Origin: Cyanobacteriota bacterium
Lineage (GTDB): Bacteria > Cyanobacteriota > Cyanobacteriia > Phormidesmidales > Phormidesmidaceae
Reading direction: 5' to 3'
Assembly (NCBI GenBank): GCA_027592485.1
Contig: JAQCKL010000132.1
Span: 1 to 9,372, forward strand
DNA: 9,372 bases
The first letter of the stretch is position 1. The number at the start of each line of letters is the position of its first letter. The translations under genes and the position numbers were made by a program. Below the pieces are notes generated by a model that worked only from the letters and a program-made list of their open reading frames with translations, did no database searches and had not been told where the DNA came from. Below, one piece after another: positions 6,327 through 9,372 of this stretch.

Positions 6327-6372
6327 ACTTTATTGCACAATGTGATGAAGATAGGGAGCGGTTGAGAAAAGC

Positions 6373-9072
6373 ATGAGTCTAAAAGCCAGTGGTGGAAGTA
6401 GTGTGGTGCAGCCCCAGCTCTATCAAACTCTGCCGGTTGCCACCATTTCCCAAGCCGAACAGCAAGATCGCTATATCGATCGGGGTGAGTTGAGCGAGCT
6501 TGCCAGTTTCTTTAGTTCAGGGGCGAAACGGCTCATCATTTCAGAAGCGCTCACCCGTTACTCTGAGTTGATTGTGTCTCAGGCTGCCAACCGCATCTTT
6601 GTGGGGGGATCTCCCCTGGCTTACTTGGAGCACCCTCCTGCGGACGAGTCTGTCGTTGAAATGACTCGGGGTGGCACTATCTTGAATGAGAAAGAGGCCT
6701 CGAAGCTCGGTACTGCAACCTACATAGAGAGCAGTAACGGCGGTGGTTTTTTGGCAGGATTAGGCTCCCTCTTTAGTGTGTCGGCTCCATCTGGCCCAAT
6801 CCCAGCTGGTTTTCGCCCCATTAACGTTTCTCGTTATGGTCCCAGCAACATGCAGAAGTCTCTGCGTGATATGAGTTGGTTCCTGCGGTATATCACCTAT
6901 GCGATCGTGGCCGGAGATCCCAATATCATCTCTGTTAACGTTCGTGGCCTCAGGGAGATTATTGAGCGTGCCTGCTCTTCCGCAGCCACTATTGTCGCTC
7001 TCCAAACCATGCGACGGGCGGCTCTAGGTTACTTCAAAGCCGATCAAGACGCCCAAGACATCATTGCCCAGTATTTTGACGTGGCGTTGAGCGAATTCAA
7101 GGCTCCGGCACCATCCGATAAAGTGCGGCAACGGCCATCTGGAGACCTGCAGGGACTCCAACTTCCCCAAATTTACTTCAACGCATCAGAGCGTCGGCCT
7201 AAATACGCCATGAAACCAGGGCTATCTCCCCTGGAGAAGAAGGCGGCTGTTAAAGCAGCCTATCGGCACGTTTTTGAGCGAGATATTACTCGGGCCTACT
7301 CCCTCAATATCTCTGACTTGGAATCTAAGGTGACCAATGGCGAAATTTCCATGAAGGAATTTATTCGCCGTCTATGCAAGTCACCCCTATATCGCAAGAA
7401 TTTCTTTGAGCCTTACATCAACAGTCGGGCCTTAGAGTTGGCGTTCCGCCATATTCTCGGTCGTGCCCCGAGTTCCCGGGAAGAAGTCCAAAAATACTTC
7501 TCCATTGTTTCTGACGGTGGTCTGCCAGCCCTGGTTGATGCCCTGGTTGATTCCAAGGAATACGGTGATTACTTTGGGGAAGAGACGGTTCCCTACCTGC
7601 GTGGTTTCGGCCAAGAAGCTCAGGAGTGCCGCAATTGGGGGCCTCAATTTGATCTCTTCAATTACAGTGCACCTTTCCGTAAGGTGCCTCAGCTAATTAC
7701 CTTGTTTGCGGCTTACGAACAGCCGTTGCCTGATCAGCATCCCTATGGGTCTGGCAACGATCCTCTGGAAATTCAGTTTGGGGCAATCTTTCCCAAGGAG
7801 ACCCGGAATCCCAGCAACACCCCAGCCTTCTTTAATAAGGACACCCGTCGGATTCTGGTTCGACGAGGACCAGGAATTACGAGCCAAGTCAGTAATCCGC
7901 GAGCCCGTGGAGTTGCACCTGGTTCTTTAGGGCCCAAGGTCTTCAAGCTCGATCAAATCCCTGCCACTGGCAATACTCAGCAAAGTGTTCGGTTCTCTGA
8001 AAGTTCAACCCAAGTTGTGATTAGCGCTGCCTACCGGCAGGTCTTTGGTCGTGAGCCTTACTCGGGTCAACGGTTAACCGTTGCTGAAATCAAATTAGAG
8101 AACGGTGATATCACGCTCAGGGAATTCATTCGCGCCCTGGCCAAGTCAGAAACCTTCCGCAAAATGTATTGGTCGCCGCTCTATGTCATGAAGGCTGTCG
8201 AGTACATCCACCGTCGCTTATTAGGCCGGGCGACTTACGGACGGCAGGAGACGAATAAGTACTTCGATATCTGTGCCAAGAAGGGCTTTTATGCCCTTGT
8301 GGATGCAATTATTGGCAGTCCAGAATACGACCAAGCCTTTGGCGAAGATACCGTTCCCTATGAGCGCTATCTCACCCCCGCAGGGGTTTCGTTACGGGGC
8401 ATGAGGATGGGCACCCTGCCTGAACGAGGAATGGCACCCACTTCGCCAGAAGTGACGCCGCGCTTCGTTGAGTTGGGTGATGTCGGTAACATGCGGGCTG
8501 AGGCCGATATTCAGCTCCGTATTAACCAAGGCGTTAATCGTCAGCGTGAGCAAACCAAGGTCTTTAAGCTAACCTCCTTAGCGGACAAACCCAATCTCCA
8601 AGTGGTGGCCCAGGCAGCCTACCGTCAAATCTTTGAGCGGGATATTGCGCCCTATGTTGTGAGTGCTCAGTTCACAGCTTTGGAAAGCAAGCTTGGTAAT
8701 GGCGAAATTACCCTTAAGGAATTCATTGAAGCCTTGGGGTATTCTGACCTTTATCAGAAAGAATTCTATGCCCCCTATCCCAATACGAAGGTCATAGAAC
8801 TGGGGACCAAGCATTTCTTAGGACGTGCCCCTCTGAATCAAGCGGAAATCCAAAAATACAACCAGATGCTAGCAACTCAAGGGTTACGAGCATTTATCCG
8901 AGACTTAGTGAATAGTCGCGAGTATAGTGACTGCTTTGGAGAAGATACGGTCCCCTATCGGCGGTTCCCAACCCTGCCAGCGGCCAATTTCCCAAATACA
9001 GAGCGCTTGTACGACCAGCTCACCAAGCAAAATAGCGATGTTGTTGTCCCCAGCTTTGAGCCGGTTGGATAG
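6373..9072 (+). CDS. apcE: Phycobilisome core-membrane linker (L-CM, anchor polypeptide)
   Basis: ApcE organises the allophycocyanin core of the phycobilisome, attaches it to the thylakoid and acts as a terminal energy emitter. The 899-residue protein starts MSLKASGGSSVVQPQLYQT. Residues about 20-235 form the phycobilin domain, with the chromophore cysteine at Cys201 (ERACSSAATIVALQ). It is interrupted at about 77-155 by the glycine-rich PB-loop. Three linker repeats follow, at about 283-411, 546-665 and 742-863. Each begins with an AAYR(H/Q)(V/I)F box and ends with GE(E/D)TVPY (402-408, 657-663, 856-862). KVFKL occurs in the arms at 522-526 and 729-733. The C-terminal tail ends VVVPSFEPVG. 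Three repeats and about 100 kDa match tricylindrical-core ApcE; two-repeat and four-repeat forms belong to two- and five-cylinder cores. The Shine-Dalgarno is weak (GAG, six nucleotides before ATG). It ends in a terminator region before any apcA gene is visible. Confidence 0.98.
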   Translation: MSLKASGGSSVVQPQLYQTLPVATISQAEQQDRYIDRGELSELASFFSSGAKRLIISEALTRYSELIVSQAANRIFVGGSPLAYLEHPPADESVVEMTRGGTILNEKEASKLGTATYIESSNGGGFLAGLGSLFSVSAPSGPIPAGFRPINVSRYGPSNMQKSLRDMSWFLRYITYAIVAGDPNIISVNVRGLREIIERACSSAATIVALQTMRRAALGYFKADQDAQDIIAQYFDVALSEFKAPAPSDKVRQRPSGDLQGLQLPQIYFNASERRPKYAMKPGLSPLEKKAAVKAAYRHVFERDITRAYSLNISDLESKVTNGEISMKEFIRRLCKSPLYRKNFFEPYINSRALELAFRHILGRAPSSREEVQKYFSIVSDGGLPALVDALVDSKEYGDYFGEETVPYLRGFGQEAQECRNWGPQFDLFNYSAPFRKVPQLITLFAAYEQPLPDQHPYGSGNDPLEIQFGAIFPKETRNPSNTPAFFNKDTRRILVRRGPGITSQVSNPRARGVAPGSLGPKVFKLDQIPATGNTQQSVRFSESSTQVVISAAYRQVFGREPYSGQRLTVAEIKLENGDITLREFIRALAKSETFRKMYWSPLYVMKAVEYIHRRLLGRATYGRQETNKYFDICAKKGFYALVDAIIGSPEYDQAFGEDTVPYERYLTPAGVSLRGMRMGTLPERGMAPTSPEVTPRFVELGDVGNMRAEADIQLRINQGVNRQREQTKVFKLTSLADKPNLQVVAQAAYRQIFERDIAPYVVSAQFTALESKLGNGEITLKEFIEALGYSDLYQKEFYAPYPNTKVIELGTKHFLGRAPLNQAEIQKYNQMLATQGLRAFIRDLVNSREYSDCFGEDTVPYRRFPTLPAANFPNTERLYDQLTKQNSDVVVPSFEPVG

Positions 9073-9087
9073 CGCACTGCTCGGTTC

Positions 9088-9118
9088 TCGACAGCACCCA
9101 GGTGCGCGTTGCTGTCGA
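9088..9118 (+). repeat. Stem-loop just after apcE
   Basis: TCGACAGCA (9088-9096) pairs perfectly with TGCTGTCGA (9110-9118). The 13-nt loop can partly pair in an alternative fold (GCACC/GGTGC). No T-run follows, so this is more likely an mRNA 3' stabiliser than a terminator. The apcE stop is 15 nt upstream. Confidence 0.65.
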
Positions 9119-9129
9119 CATTGATTAAC

Positions 9130-9171
9130 AGGCAGGGGCTTCTCTTCTAACGGTCAGAGGAGCCCCTGCCT
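9130..9171 (+). repeat. Long 15-bp stem-loop downstream of apcE
   Basis: AGGCAGGGGCTTCTC (9130-9144) pairs with GAGGAGCCCCTGCCT (9157-9171), with one G-T wobble and a 12-nt loop. It is very GC-rich and lacks a T-tract on either side. It may block 3' exonucleases or slow polymerase ahead of the terminator at 9214. Confidence 0.7.
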
Positions 9172-9213
9172 CGAATCCATAGAAGTCTGAGGCAAGGCCT
9201 TAGATCGCAATTT

Positions 9214-9249
9214 TCTGGAAGCCCTACTTTTTGGGCTTCCAGATTTTTT
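9214..9249 (+). terminator. Intrinsic terminator of apcE
   Basis: An 11-bp perfect stem, TCTGGAAGCCC (9214-9224) with GGGCTTCCAGA (9233-9243), has an 8-nt loop and is followed directly by TTTTTT (9244-9249). This is a classic rho-independent terminator reading rightward, about 140 nt after the apcE stop codon. Confidence 0.9.
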
Positions 9250-9329
9250 GTTGGCTCTTAATCATCGTTATGAGATTTTTTAACTCATTCAGTCTTCCTC
9301 AACCTGACTGGAGTTTAGACTAGCAAGCT

Positions 9330-9365
9330 AAAAAAAGGCGTTCCCAAAGCAAGTCAGGAGCGCCT
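9330..9365 (-). terminator. Probable intrinsic terminator of a leftward gene beyond the right edge
   Basis: On the minus strand AGGCGCTCC (9365-9357) pairs with GGAACGCCT (9344-9336), 9 bp with one wobble and a 12-nt loop. It runs into a T7 tract (9336-9330). It suggests a convergent minus-strand gene ending just outside the window. If the next gene is rightward instead, this would be a hairpin in its upstream region. Confidence 0.6.
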
Positions 9366-9372
9366 CAAGGCA

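Larger units (their letters stand above)
5979..6372. other. Divergent intergenic region between the methyltransferase and apcE
   Basis: 394 bp without a supported gene. It must hold the promoters for the methyltransferase (leftward) and apcE (rightward). Visible elements are the palindrome TTCATGAA (6093-6100), an inverted repeat AACAA-AGCG-TTGTT (6169-6182), a TTGACT hexamer (6185-6190), an extended -10 candidate (6238-6246) and a long-range stem in the probable apcE leader (6257-6326). None has been tied to a known regulator by sequence alone. Confidence 0.6.

Noticed and set aside
6760..7930. Several 60-80-codon open frames on both strands inside apcE
   Set aside because: They overlap a full-length, unmistakable apcE frame and have no family features; they are shadows of its codon use.
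1..9372. Search for mobile elements, CRISPR arrays, toxin-antitoxin or defence genes
   Set aside because: No transposase, terminal inverted repeats, spaced direct repeats or defence-type proteins are visible; all large frames are accounted for by photosynthesis or ATP synthase genes and one methyltransferase.

Overview
The window is chromosomal DNA from a cyanobacterium. Three things show this: a split b/b' pair in the ATP synthase operon headed by atpI; a full-length phycobilisome core-membrane linker gene, apcE; and three perfect copies of the HIP1 octamer GCGATCGC. The ApcE has three linker repeats, so the organism probably builds phycobilisomes with a three-cylinder core. Genus cannot be fixed from sequence reading alone.

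Layout. From 4529 leftward to base 1, on the minus strand, lies the operon atpI-atpB(a)-atpE(c)-atpG(b')-atpF(b)-atpH(delta)-atpA(alpha). atpA is cut by the window edge before its arginine-finger region. The gamma gene is not in view. The stator genes atpG, atpF and atpH are packed tightly, with a 2-nt gap between atpF and atpH. The c-subunit gene instead sits between long spacers of 147 and 121 nt, and the downstream spacer holds a perfect 12-bp stem. Such structure could help produce the excess of c subunit that the rotor ring needs. A second stem-loop with a T7 run separates atpI from atpB. A candidate extended -10 promoter for the operon is near 4607-4615.

Upstream of the operon, also on the minus strand, is a 394-codon class I SAM-dependent methyltransferase of unknown substrate (4794-5978). 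A 394-bp divergent intergenic region follows. It probably holds promoters in both directions and a structured leader for apcE. apcE (6373-9072, plus strand) encodes an 899-residue protein with a phycobilin-binding domain (chromophore Cys201), its loop insertion, and three linker repeats. Downstream are two stem-loops without a T-run, then a strong plus-strand intrinsic terminator. A minus-oriented terminator at the right edge suggests that a convergent gene lies just outside.

Functionally the window joins light harvesting (phycobilisome core assembly and attachment) to photophosphorylation (F1Fo ATP synthase), with an uncharacterised methyltransferase between them. All genes look intact. I see no mobile element, CRISPR array, RNA gene or obviously foreign segment. 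The less expected features are in the intergenic RNA structures and the orphan methyltransferase.
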